Counted from the stretch's first letter, positions 1-5,747 are shown. The stretch: DNA of 6,812 bases from Planctomycetota bacterium (GCA_019347795.1 JAHWKS010000303.1:1-6812), one strand, 5' to 3'. Translations and numbers: made by a program. Notes: a model not told the origin generated them from the sequence alone.

Positions 1-723
1 GGTTGGCTGGATTTGTTCGTCACCGACTTCGAGGAACAGAAGCCGATCCTGTTTCACAATCTTGGACAGGGGCAATTCGAGGACGCCACCTTGCGCAGCG
101 GCGCCGGCTCGGGAGCGGTCGCCGAGGTGAAGTGGGGCGTCGGTTTTGTGGACTTTGACAACGATACGTTTTGCGATGTCTTCATCGGCTGTGGGCACCT
201 CGGCGAGGATTTCAATCCCAGTGCGAGCCGCATGTCGTCCTACCGCGCGCCGCCGGTGATCTTGAGAAACCGCGGAGACGGCACGTTCGTGGATGCATCA
301 AATACGAGCGGCGCGGGGGCGAACAGGGCGATGGCGGCGCGCGGCGTCGCGTGCGACGACTTGGACAACGACGGACGCGTGGATGTCGTCGTATTGAACT
401 CGCGCGGTCGGCCGGTCGTGCTACGAAACGAATCCTCGCCCGGCAACCATTGGCTGCAGGTCCGGCTGCGCGGCGTCGGGGCCAATCGCCACGCCGTCGG
501 CGCTCGGGTCAAGATCACGGCCGGCGGCAAGGAGCTGGCGGCGGAGGTGCACAGCGGACGGGGCTACCAGAGCCACTTCGGATCGCGACTGACATTCGGC
601 CTGGGCGCCAGTTCTCGCGTCGAGCGCCTTGAAATCCATTGGTCGGCAGGCGGAAGGGATGTCTGGAGGGGCTTCGATTCAAATCAGGAGGTAATCGTCG
701 TCGAAGGACGATCGCCGAAATAA
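1..723 (+). CDS. CRTAC1-type protein, VCBS/FG-GAP repeats plus ASPIC/UnbV domain (5' end outside window)
   Basis: The frame is open from base 1 and reads GWLDLFVTDF, the usual end of a VCBS/FG-GAP repeat, so the gene begins upstream; 240 residues are visible. Two further Asp-rich, calcium-binding-like turns follow: DFDNDTFCD (residues 51-59) and DDLDNDGRVD (119-128). Each leads into a beta-propeller blade with a 'LRNRGDGTF' or 'LRNESSPGNHW' strand. Residues about 149-236 form an ASPIC/UnbV domain: NHWLQVRLRG, then GARVKI, then SGRGYQSHFGS, then an LEIHW strand. Family members are usually exported and are common in planctomycetes, often with TPR regions; their biochemical role is not settled, although binding or adhesion is often assumed. 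No start, signal peptide or RBS can be judged. The gene ends with TAA at 721-723 and about 180 nt separate it from the next gene, so it is probably a separate transcription unit. Confidence 0.9.
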   Translation, partial: GWLDLFVTDFEEQKPILFHNLGQGQFEDATLRSGAGSGAVAEVKWGVGFVDFDNDTFCDVFIGCGHLGEDFNPSASRMSSYRAPPVILRNRGDGTFVDASNTSGAGANRAMAARGVACDDLDNDGRVDVVVLNSRGRPVVLRNESSPGNHWLQVRLRGVGANRHAVGARVKITAGGKELAAEVHSGRGYQSHFGSRLTFGLGASSRVERLEIHWSAGGRDVWRGFDSNQEVIVVEGRSPK

Positions 724-753
724 GTCTCGATTGGCAGCGCATCAATGCCGCAC

Positions 754-775
754 GGCGCCGACGCTTTCCGGCGCC
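754..775 (+). terminator. Possible terminator hairpin after the CRTAC1-type gene
   Basis: Perfect 7-bp arms GGCGCCG (754-760) and CGGCGCC (769-775) enclose an 8-nt loop, starting about 30 nt after the stop codon. There is no T tract, so intrinsic termination is uncertain. Confidence 0.3.
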
Positions 776-815
776 CAAGCTGTTCAACGTAGCCAGCCCG
801 CGCTGAACCAAATTG

Positions 816-844
816 TTGACGTACGCACGAAAAACTGCAAGAAT
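816..844 (+). promoter_or_regulatory. Weak sigma70-like promoter candidate upstream of the DUF1559 gene
   Basis: TTGACG (816-821) is separated by 17 nt from AAGAAT (839-844), which matches TATAAT at 4 of 6 positions. It would give a 5' UTR of roughly 50 nt. Further TTGAC motifs at 849-860 lack a good partner. Planctomycete promoters are poorly defined, so this is only a candidate. The 724-903 gap otherwise contains only the hairpin at 754-775. Confidence 0.25.
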
Positions 845-903
845 CGACTTGACGTTGACTGCGTTATCCATTTTTCCTTTGGCTTTCTCTCCGAGGCCTG
901 CTC

Positions 904-1920
904 ATGTCGCTCCCCACGTCTCGCAGATCGGCGTTTACGCTGGTCGAACTTTTGGTCGTGATCGCCATCATCGGCATCCTCGTCGCCTTGCTCCTTCCCG
1001 CGGTGCAGGCGGCTCGCGAAGCGGCCCGGCGGTCTTCGTGCTCCAACAATCTCAAGCAGTTGGGGCTGGCCATGCACAACTATCACGACACGTACAAGAA
1101 GTTGCCCGCGGGGGGACGGCGCGGTCCGCGGAGTCGGGTGAATCGCGCCAGCGAGTGGAGTGGCATGGTTCAAATGCTCCCGTACCTTGAGCAGGGCGCC
1201 CTGCACGATCTCTGGGCGACGCCCAATTCCAACGGGTATTACCCCGCCTCCTGGGACAACGTGCCGGAGAACACGCTGCAGATCGAGACGTTCTTGTGTC
1301 CTTCGGATACGGTTCCGGCCCGCACCAACGCCGCCGCCGGCATCGGCCATAAGAATTACTATTTCTGCTACGGGACGACGATCAGCGGTAATTGGAATTC
1401 CGAGAGTAACGGGCCGTTCAGCGGAAGTCAGGACCGGCCTCGGGTCGTGGACATCTACTTCGACTTTGCGGCGATTCGCGACGGGACGAGCAACACGATC
1501 GCCATGGGGGAACGGGCCCATCGACCGTCGAACCGAAGAATCACCGGAAACGTCGCCTTTAACTCCACGATTGATCCGGCGACCTGCCTTAGCTTCGTCG
1601 CGGGACGAGAGTACGCGTCCGGCGTCTCGCTCACCAGTTGGAGCGCGGGCGAGCTTTGGGCGTTCGGACACCCGCATTGGAATTGCTTCGTCACGGTGCT
1701 TCCGCCGAACAGCCCCTCCTGCACGAACCATGGGGGCGATAACCTGAGCAACGCCTCGGGGATCTTCTCCGCAAATAGCCACCATCCCGGCGGCGTGCAG
1801 GTGGTGATGGTGGACGGCTCCACACAGTTCATATCCGAGACAATCAACGCCCAAGGCGGCATATCCGGTTTCGGCGTTTGGGGCGGGATGGGTACCCGCG
1901 ACGGAGGCGAAACGAACTGA
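904..1920 (+). CDS. DUF1559 protein with type II/IV pseudopilin N-terminal cleavage-methylation motif
   Basis: The 338-residue protein begins with a short basic leader and the prepilin signature [17 protein letters not shown]. Processing before Phe11 would leave the conserved Glu at mature position 5 (residue 15). The -1 residue is Ala10 rather than the more usual Gly. Residues about 11-33 are the hydrophobic helix. They are followed by the DUF1559 hallmarks [20 protein letters not shown] and [14 protein letters not shown]. The C-terminal motif has HHPGG at 293-297 and VDGS at 303-306, then [13 protein letters not shown] near the end; this pattern is typical of the large planctomycete DUF1559 families. 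A GAGG at 893-896 lies 7 nt before the ATG and supports this start. The protein is probably anchored in a membrane or assembled as a pseudopilin-like subunit; its exact function is unknown. The lipoprotein gene 75 nt downstream is probably cotranscribed, a pairing that recurs in planctomycetes. Confidence 0.93.
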   Translation: MSLPTSRRSAFTLVELLVVIAIIGILVALLLPAVQAAREAARRSSCSNNLKQLGLAMHNYHDTYKKLPAGGRRGPRSRVNRASEWSGMVQMLPYLEQGALHDLWATPNSNGYYPASWDNVPENTLQIETFLCPSDTVPARTNAAAGIGHKNYYFCYGTTISGNWNSESNGPFSGSQDRPRVVDIYFDFAAIRDGTSNTIAMGERAHRPSNRRITGNVAFNSTIDPATCLSFVAGREYASGVSLTSWSAGELWAFGHPHWNCFVTVLPPNSPSCTNHGGDNLSNASGIFSANSHHPGGVQVVMVDGSTQFISETINAQGGISGFGVWGGMGTRDGGETN

Positions 1921-1995
1921 CGCCGGCCGGGGCGCCGTTTGCTGAACGTCGCGAAGGCCTGTTTCCGATTCATCCCCGCCAGAAGAATTGACGCC

Positions 1996-2457
1996 ATGAT
2001 TCGTGTTTCGATCGCTGGATCTATCACATGCGTCGCGCTCCTCGCCGGCGGCTGCGGCGGAGTCGATCATCCCACGACCCACCCCGTGTCGGGAACGGTC
2101 CTCTATAACGGCGAACCCGTTGCGGATGCCGTCGTCAGCTTTCAGGGCGAGAACGCTACCAAGTTGGCCACCGGCAGGACCGACGCCCAAGGCCGTTTCA
2201 CGCTTGCCACCTATGAGCCGGGCGACGGCGCCGTGCCCGGCAAGCACCAGGTGACGGTAACCAAGATGACCACCGTCGGCGGCGGCAGCACCGGCGGCAG
2301 CGCCACCATGGAAGAGGCGGCAGCCGCAGCCGAGACGCACGAAGCGCCCCAGGAGCGAAACGAGCTGCCGGACAAATACGCCGAGCCGGGCCTTTCACAA
2401 CTCGAGTTCACCGTCGAGCCCGGCCAGAACGACTTCAAGATCGAGCTGACCGATTGA
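1996..2457 (+). CDS. Carboxypeptidase-regulatory-like (Ig-fold) lipoprotein
   Basis: The 153-residue protein starts MIRVSIAG and has a hydrophobic signal ending in LLAGGC. Cys20 is the likely lipidated residue, although -3 is Ala rather than the usual Leu. Residues about 30-90 form one beta-sandwich repeat of the carboxypeptidase-regulatory type: PVSGTVLYNGEPVADAVVSF, then TDAQGRFTL, then GAVPGKHQVTVTK. A Gly/Ser/Ala/Glu-rich linker (about 93-120) leads to a closing segment with LPDKYAEPGLSQLEFTV and a final GQNDFKIEL strand, as in many planctomycete proteins encoded beside DUF1559 genes. I chose the ATG at 1996 over an in-frame TTG at 1939. It puts the signal peptide directly at the N-terminus, and it has a weak purine-rich AGAAGAA 8 nt upstream. 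The protein is likely periplasmic or outer-membrane anchored; the partner or substrate is unknown. Confidence 0.85.
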   Translation: MIRVSIAGSITCVALLAGGCGGVDHPTTHPVSGTVLYNGEPVADAVVSFQGENATKLATGRTDAQGRFTLATYEPGDGAVPGKHQVTVTKMTTVGGGSTGGSATMEEAAAAAETHEAPQERNELPDKYAEPGLSQLEFTVEPGQNDFKIELTD

Positions 2458-2471
2458 GGTTGGGGCCAACC
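2458..2471 (+). terminator. Hairpin immediately after the lipoprotein stop codon
   Basis: GGTTG (2458-2462) pairs with CAACC (2467-2471), starting directly after the TGA. It could end the DUF1559-lipoprotein transcript, but the stem is short and no T tract follows. Confidence 0.3.
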
Positions 2472-2486
2472 GAAGCTCAGCCACGT

Positions 2487-2539
2487 CGGAGATAATCGTA
2501 GCTCGACTCTCCGAGTCGAGCCTCATCGAGATTGAAGAG
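2487..2539 (+). repeat. Palindromic intergenic repeat, copy A (left arm plus linker)
   Basis: This is the first of two tandem 53-54 bp units. The unit opens with CGGAGATAAT, followed by the repeat arm at 2497-2521. The arm contains a perfect hairpin, GCTCGACTC (2501-2509) and GAGTCGAGC (2513-2521) around TCC. The linker CTCATCGAGATTGAAGAGCG follows at 2522-2541 and matches the linker of copy E closely. No inverted right arm is present; copy B begins instead. Confidence 0.9.
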
Positions 2540-2593
2540 CGGAGATAATCGTAGCTTTGACTCTCCGAGTCGAGCCTCATCGGGTTTCGATGC
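2540..2593 (+). repeat. Palindromic intergenic repeat, copy B (left arm plus diverged linker)
   Basis: This is a tandem repetition of copy A with the same CGGAGATAAT lead-in. Its arm has one additional T (GCTTTGACTC in place of GCTCGACTC) and then CTCCGAGTCGAGCCTCATCG as in copy A. The linker diverges after that. The right arm is absent. The rest of the 2458-2692 gap shows no other recognisable element except the ribosome binding site at its end. Confidence 0.88.
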
Positions 2594-2679
2594 TGTTGTG
2601 AAGTATCGGCGGCGATGGTCCGTGCCGGGTCGCGGGTCGTCACGCTCGCCGTGGCGCCGGAAGCAACAGCCCTCGCAAC

Positions 2680-2684
2680 AGGAG
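2680..2684 (+). promoter_or_regulatory. Shine-Dalgarno AGGAG that fixes the SGNH hydrolase start
   Basis: AGGAG lies 8 nt before the ATG at 2693. An upstream in-frame ATG at 2615 would add 26 residues that do not resemble a signal peptide, so 2693 is the better start. Confidence 0.6.
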
Positions 2685-2692
2685 CCCGTTCG

Positions 2693-3965
2693 ATGTCGAC
2701 CTGTTCCGTCGTGCGCGTTTGCCGCGTCGCTGCGATGCTGCTCGTGGCCTTCGCCTGCGCTCGTTCCACCCACGGCAACGGGCTGCCCGTCCGCATTGGC
2801 GCCCTGGGTGACAGCATCACGAACGAGTATCAGTTCGTGGCTCAGCGGGACACCGCCCGCAATTGGGTCGAGCAACTCGCCGTGCTTCGCTTCGGCGAGG
2901 TGGACTTCGGCGAGTTCAGCGCCACGCGCAACGGTCTGCCGGATCGGAACGGCTTCGACTACAACTGGGCCGCCGGCGCACGCGGAACGGCCTCGGCGAT
3001 TGCAGAGGGACGGCATTTCGGCCTGGCCGATCAGGTCCGTAGCGGTCAGGTCGACCTGGTCGTCGTCAACCTAGCCCATAGCGACCTGATCAATGCCTTA
3101 CTTCCGAGAGGGCCGGCGGGGCGCAGAGCTGCTGTTGGTTGCGGAGACGGTCGTCGACGATCTGGCGTTCATCGCGGACGTCCTGGAGGCGGCCGCAGCC
3201 GACTCACCGAGCGGGTCGGTGGGGATCGTGCTGGGCAACTCCGGGGACTTCGGAGCGACGCCGGTGATCCACGACACGGTTCCGGCGACGACGCGGGCGG
3301 AGTTCACCGTGGCAGTCGTGTACCTGAACGGTCTGATCCGGGAACTGGCCGACGAGCGTGGATATCCCGTGCTCGATCTGTTCGCCTGGGTCAACTTGGC
3401 GATCGGCGAGGAGCCGCTGGTCGTCGGCGGCGTGGAACTGGACGGCGCCGGTTTCGTGTTCTTCGAGCCCAACCCCGACCACTTCTTCGAGGACAGCCAG
3501 CATCCGGGCAGCATTGCGCAGGGTCTGCTGGCGAACATGGTGATCGAAGCGGCGAACCGGATCTACGGCCTGGGGATCGAGCCGCTCAGCGAGCAGGAGA
3601 TCGTGACCCACGCCTACGAGACGGCCGATGAGGAAGCGCCCTCTGAGCTGGCGCCCGGCGCCACGTTCTTCGACGTGAGCGGACTCGTGCACGACGCTGC
3701 GCCGCCGGAAGAACTGCTGCTACGTCTGGCGGACTCCGTGGCCGCGATCAACATCGCCAGCGGGATCGCCAACAGCCTGGACGCGAAGCTCCATGCCTCA
3801 TTGAACGCCCTGTTCGACGCCGTCGAACGAAACGACTCGGCGACTCTCGGATCGCTCTCCGCCTTCGTCAACTCGGTCGAGGCGCAGCGCGGCAGGAAGA
3901 TCTCGCCCGGACACGCCCACTACCTGCTCACCGCCGCCGAACGGATCATGGCCCGCCTGCCGTGA
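2693..3965 (+). pseudogene. Secreted SGNH/GDSL-family hydrolase with C-terminal FIMAH domain, frameshifted
   Basis: The first frame carries a signal-like hydrophobic segment (residues about 12-23) and SGNH block I, GDSIT, with nucleophile Ser41. A block II-like NWAAG follows at 91-95, then a strand ending NLAHSDLINA at 135. The downstream frame continues YFREGRRGAELLLVAETVV. Dropping one T at 3098-3099 turns 'tta ctt' into 'tac ttc' and joins the two frames into 423 residues. In that numbering the Asp-x-x-His block V (DSQH) gives Asp267 and His270. Residues about 345-423 (LADSV, GIANSLDAKL, FVNSVEAQRG) match the FIMAH domain of some secreted proteins. Without the repair, translation runs out of frame to a stop at 3629-3631 and loses the catalytic His. 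Block III should read G-x-N-D but reads AHSD (128-131). It is either a recent pseudogene or a sequencing error; the long intact downstream frame means any damage is young. The natural substrate would probably be an ester or acylated polysaccharide, which cannot be determined here. Confidence 0.8.
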
Positions 3966-3971
3966 GGCGCT

Positions 3972-4018
3972 GCCTCGTCGGGTTCGAAAAACAGCTCGAC
4001 TCGGAGAGTCAAGCTACG
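3972..4018 (+). repeat. Palindromic intergenic repeat, copy C (linker plus right arm)
   Basis: A linker beginning GCCTCGTCGGGTTCGAAAAA leads into a full 25-bp right arm at 3994-4018, which is the reverse complement of the arms in copies A, B and D. The 33 bases from 3972 match 28 of 33 in copy E. The left arm is missing: the SGNH gene's stop codon at 3963-3965 lies just upstream. A small GAGGC/GCCTC hairpin (3964-3976) overlaps the stop codon. Confidence 0.88.
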
Positions 4019-4061
4019 CTCCACCAGGCGCCACTCGAGCCAGCCGCGGTGGGGATCTACG
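4018..4061 (-). pseudogene. Relic of an alpha/beta-hydrolase 3' end, direct repeat of 4536-4579
   Basis: These 44 bases match 4536-4579 at 40 of 44 positions in the same orientation. Read on the minus strand they encode VDPHRGWLEWRLVE, against VDPDRRWLEWRLVE in the YheT-like hydrolase nearby. Two of the four differences are synonymous, which points to a diverged coding copy rather than a very recent duplication. Similarity starts exactly where repeat copy C ends and stops at 4061. The two copies flank the toxin-antitoxin remnant. Confidence 0.75.
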
Positions 4062-4078
4062 GGAGGAAAGCGCGCCAG

Positions 4079-4087
4079 TGTTATAAT
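4079..4087 (+). promoter_or_regulatory. Extended -10 promoter of the antitoxin gene
   Basis: TG-T-TATAAT (4079-4087) is a perfect extended -10 element, about 50 nt before the antitoxin ATG at 4139. No convincing -35 is present at 16-18 nt upstream, as is common with extended -10 promoters. Antitoxins of this type normally repress their own promoter, but I see no clear operator palindrome. Confidence 0.6.
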
Positions 4088-4138
4088 GCGCACTCCGAGT
4101 AATAGTCTGATCGCAGATGCCTAAATCGGGAGGCGACG

Positions 4139-4387
4139 ATGAATGACTCCCCTCAAACCTGGCGTGGCGTGATCCGCGGGAAAACGATTGAACTTGATGA
4201 CTCTCCGGGCTTGCCGGAGGGCCAGCAAGTCGTCGTGTTGGTGCGCGCCGCGGAACCCCTCGGGACGCCGGGCGAGGGATTGCGCCGCTCGTTCGGCGGT
4301 TGGGCCGAGAGCGCAGATGATTTGGACGAGTATCTCGAATGGTCTCGGGCACAGCGGAAACAAGGCCGCCGGGAAATCGATCCGTGA
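4139..4387 (+). CDS. Type II toxin-antitoxin antitoxin (VapB-like, AF2212/DUF104-like N-terminus)
   Basis: This is an intact 82-residue protein. An N-terminal beta-rich half (WRGVIRGKTIELDDSPGLPEGQQVVVLV) has the 'G-x-x-x-L-PEG-x-x-V' pattern of small antitoxins of the AF2212/DUF104 kind. An acidic and then basic tail follows (GGWAESADDLDEYLEWSRAQRKQG), the sort of segment that wraps around a PIN toxin. A strong GGGAGG at 4128-4133 precedes the ATG by 5 nt. Its stop overlaps the GTG start of the toxin remnant (GTGA, 4384-4387), giving translational coupling typical of vapBC operons. The partner has lost its catalytic core, so this is now an orphan antitoxin. It may be a leftover or may still act as a repressor or neutralise related toxins elsewhere in the genome. 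The family call rests on motif pattern and on the toxin remnant. Confidence 0.75.
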   Translation: MNDSPQTWRGVIRGKTIELDDSPGLPEGQQVVVLVRAAEPLGTPGEGLRRSFGGWAESADDLDEYLEWSRAQRKQGRREIDP

Positions 4388-4477
4388 GCTTTCTCCTCGA
4401 CACGGACATCTGCTCAGCTCGTTCAGGATTACGCCAACGTCCCGGGCCTGCGGATCGAGGATTGGCTTTCACCTTGA
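4384..4477 (+). pseudogene. vapC: VapC/PIN-domain toxin remnant with the whole middle deleted
   Basis: A GTG at 4384 begins (M)SFLLDTDICSA, the N-terminal strand of VapC PIN-domain toxins with the first conserved acidic residues (LLDTD). At about 4420 the frame changes and 4421-4477 reads VQDYANVPGLRIEDWLSP and a stop, which resembles the C-terminal strand and tail of the same family. PIN toxins are normally about 130 residues; only 12 plus 18 remain, so roughly 300 bp were lost and the two ends are out of frame. Actual translation from the GTG would give a 39-residue peptide ending at 4501-4503. The later PIN acidic residues are missing, so no RNase activity is expected. The 3' end overlaps the convergent hydrolase gene by 49 nt. 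Confidence 0.75.
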
Positions 4478-5544
4478 CCTGTCCCGCACGGCAGCGGCAG
4501 TAACGGGTGGCGATTTTTCAGAACTCCCTCGATTTGCTCCACCAGGCGCCATTCGAGCCAGCGGCGGTCGGGATCGACGCCGCTCACGCCGATATAGCCG
4601 AGATGGCCGCCGTGGTCGGTGAGGTGGAGTTCGACTGCCGGAGAGCGCGGCCAGGCGTCGAAGATCGCCGCGGGCACGAGCGGATCGTCGGCGGCGGCGA
4701 GGATCAGCGTCGGCGTGCGGATGTCTTTCAAGAGCGGCCCCGAGCTGGCGCGGGTGTAGTAGTCATCCGCGCCGGCGAAGCCGGAGAGCGGGGCGGTCAC
4801 GAGGTCGTCGAATTCATAGACGCCGCGCGGAGGGCGGGAGAATTCGACGTGCGGCGCATCCGGCAGCAATCGCCGACGCTCGCGAACATGGCGGGTGAGG
4901 GCCCGCACGAAGGCGCGGTCGTAGAGGGCGTTCCAGCCGCAGGCGAGGTTGCGGCAGGTGGCGGCCAGGTCGATCGGCGGCGCCGCGGCGATCACCGCCT
5001 GAAGCGGCACCGGCGCCGATGCGCCCATCTCCCCCGCCATCTTCAGCACCATGTTGCCCCCCAGCGAGAACCCGACCACGACGATCGGCGAACCGGGACA
5101 TCGCTCCGCAATCCACGCCACCGCGGCCGCGGCGTCCTCGCTCCGTCCGGCGTGCATCGGCAGGGACGCCAAAGACAATCCGGCCCCGCAGCCTCGCAGG
5201 TCCATGCGGAAGGTGCGCATCCCGCGGGCGTTCAGCTTCATGGCCGTGCGATTCACGTACGGCGAGGCGTGCGAGCCGCACAGTCCGTGCAGGAGCAGCA
5301 CGACCGGATCTCCCGCGCGCCACGAGGCCGGGGCGTCGTCGTGCAACACGATCTTGTCGCCGTCATCCAGCAGCGTCTCGTGACGAGCCGCGCGGTGCGG
5401 CGGGGGGCGCCGGCCGTAGCCGCTCAAGATCGTCTGAGCGTGAGGATTGCGAAAAAGCGGGTGAGGCCGAAAAGGCGGGATCGGCCGGAAGCTCCGCCGG
5501 GAGCCGATCGTCGCGGTTGGTTGCTGGCTGATGCTCATGAGCAT
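4429..5544 (-). CDS. YheT-like alpha/beta hydrolase (UPF0017 / abhydrolase-4 group)
   Basis: The 371-residue protein has the YheT-type opening PHPLFRNPHAQTIL (28-40), an oxyanion-region LLLHGLCGS (83-91), and FRMDLRGCG (112-120). The nucleophile elbow is GFSLGGN with Ser160. The acid region is AADDPLVP with Asp287 the likely acid, and the His motif HGGHLGY gives His314. VDPDRRWLEWRLVEQI (323-338) closes the fold. This is a complete catalytic triad for an esterase or lipase-like enzyme; the substrate of the family is not well defined. No signal peptide is evident, so it is probably cytoplasmic. The ATGs at 5544 and 5538 are both possible starts. A GGAGAG inside repeat copy D is the only Shine-Dalgarno-like sequence, 11 nt from the first ATG. 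The last 24 or so residues (HPLLPLPCGTG onward) extend past the fold and run antisense to the toxin remnant, so they are probably not functional. Confidence 0.88.
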   Translation of the reverse strand: MLMSISQQPTATIGSRRSFRPIPPFRPHPLFRNPHAQTILSGYGRRPPPHRAARHETLLDDGDKIVLHDDAPASWRAGDPVVLLLHGLCGSHASPYVNRTAMKLNARGMRTFRMDLRGCGAGLSLASLPMHAGRSEDAAAAVAWIAERCPGSPIVVVGFSLGGNMVLKMAGEMGASAPVPLQAVIAAAPPIDLAATCRNLACGWNALYDRAFVRALTRHVRERRRLLPDAPHVEFSRPPRGVYEFDDLVTAPLSGFAGADDYYTRASSGPLLKDIRTPTLILAAADDPLVPAAIFDAWPRSPAVELHLTDHGGHLGYIGVSGVDPDRRWLEWRLVEQIEGVLKNRHPLLPLPCGTGQGESQSSIRRPGTLA

Positions 5545-5545
5545 T

Positions 5546-5601
5546 CGTAGCTTGACTCTCCGAGTCGAGCAATTGGGAATCAGCGGGCAGGGCTCGACTC
5601 G
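5546..5601 (+). repeat. Palindromic intergenic repeat, copy D (left arm, unrelated linker, truncated right arm)
   Basis: A full 25-bp left arm (5546-5570) is followed by 21 bp of unrelated sequence and then GCTCGACTCG (5592-5601), the first ten bases of a right arm. The arm begins one base from the minus-strand ATG at 5542-5544. It therefore forms the immediate 5' leader of the hydrolase mRNA. Confidence 0.85.
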
Positions 5602-5643
5602 AAACAGGCCAGAACTTCCGTTCCATTCTCGAAAAATCTCACA

Positions 5644-5705
5644 ACCTCTCCAAGTCGAGCCTGGTCGAGATCGAAGAACGGCTCGACTCGGAGAGTCAAG
5701 CTACG
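5644..5705 (+). repeat. Palindromic intergenic repeat, copy E (degenerate left arm, linker, full right arm)
   Basis: ACCTCTCCAAGTCGAGC (5644-5660) is a decayed left-arm end. It is followed by a 20-bp linker (CTGGTCGAGATCGAAGAACG, 5661-5680) and a full 25-bp right arm (5681-5705). This is the most complete copy of the whole element in the window. With copy D it forms a 160-bp segment (5546-5705) bounded by perfect 25-bp inverted repeats. The remaining bases of the 5545-5810 gap show only the small palindrome at 5748-5760. Confidence 0.88.
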
Positions 5706-5747
5706 ATCGCGCGGAAATTCAGAAAGAATGAGTGGATGTTGCACAAT

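Noticed and set aside
1939..1995. TTG at 1939 as start of the lipoprotein
   Set aside because: It would put 19 residues ahead of the signal peptide; the ATG at 1996 fits a lipoprotein signal directly.
784..2340. 518-codon open frame on the minus strand
   Set aside because: It lies antisense to the well-supported DUF1559 and lipoprotein genes, has low-complexity Arg/Gly/Ala-rich composition, and shows no recognisable domain. It is a by-product of high GC.
2487..2593. Tandem repeats A and B as a small CRISPR array
   Set aside because: Only two units are present, the sequence between the arms is itself conserved in copies C and E, there is no unique spacer, and no cas genes are seen.
3090..3110. 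Programmed +1 frameshift in the SGNH gene
   Set aside because: There is no recognised slippery codon pair with a stop, no clear downstream stimulatory structure, and no precedent in this family; mutation or sequencing error is simpler.
4014..4472. 152-codon minus-strand frame across the antitoxin
   Set aside because: It is antisense to the antitoxin, has no motif, and does not use the frame of the hydrolase relic at 4018-4061.
4507..5550. 347-codon open frame on the plus strand
   Set aside because: It is antisense to the YheT-like hydrolase, which has a complete catalytic triad; the plus-strand product is Arg/Gly-rich and motif-free.
5546..5705. 160-bp segment as an autonomous insertion sequence or classic MITE
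   Set aside because: The perfect 25-bp inverted ends are better explained as one arm each of two neighbouring repeat units (D and E). I see no target-site duplication, and the segment encodes no protein.
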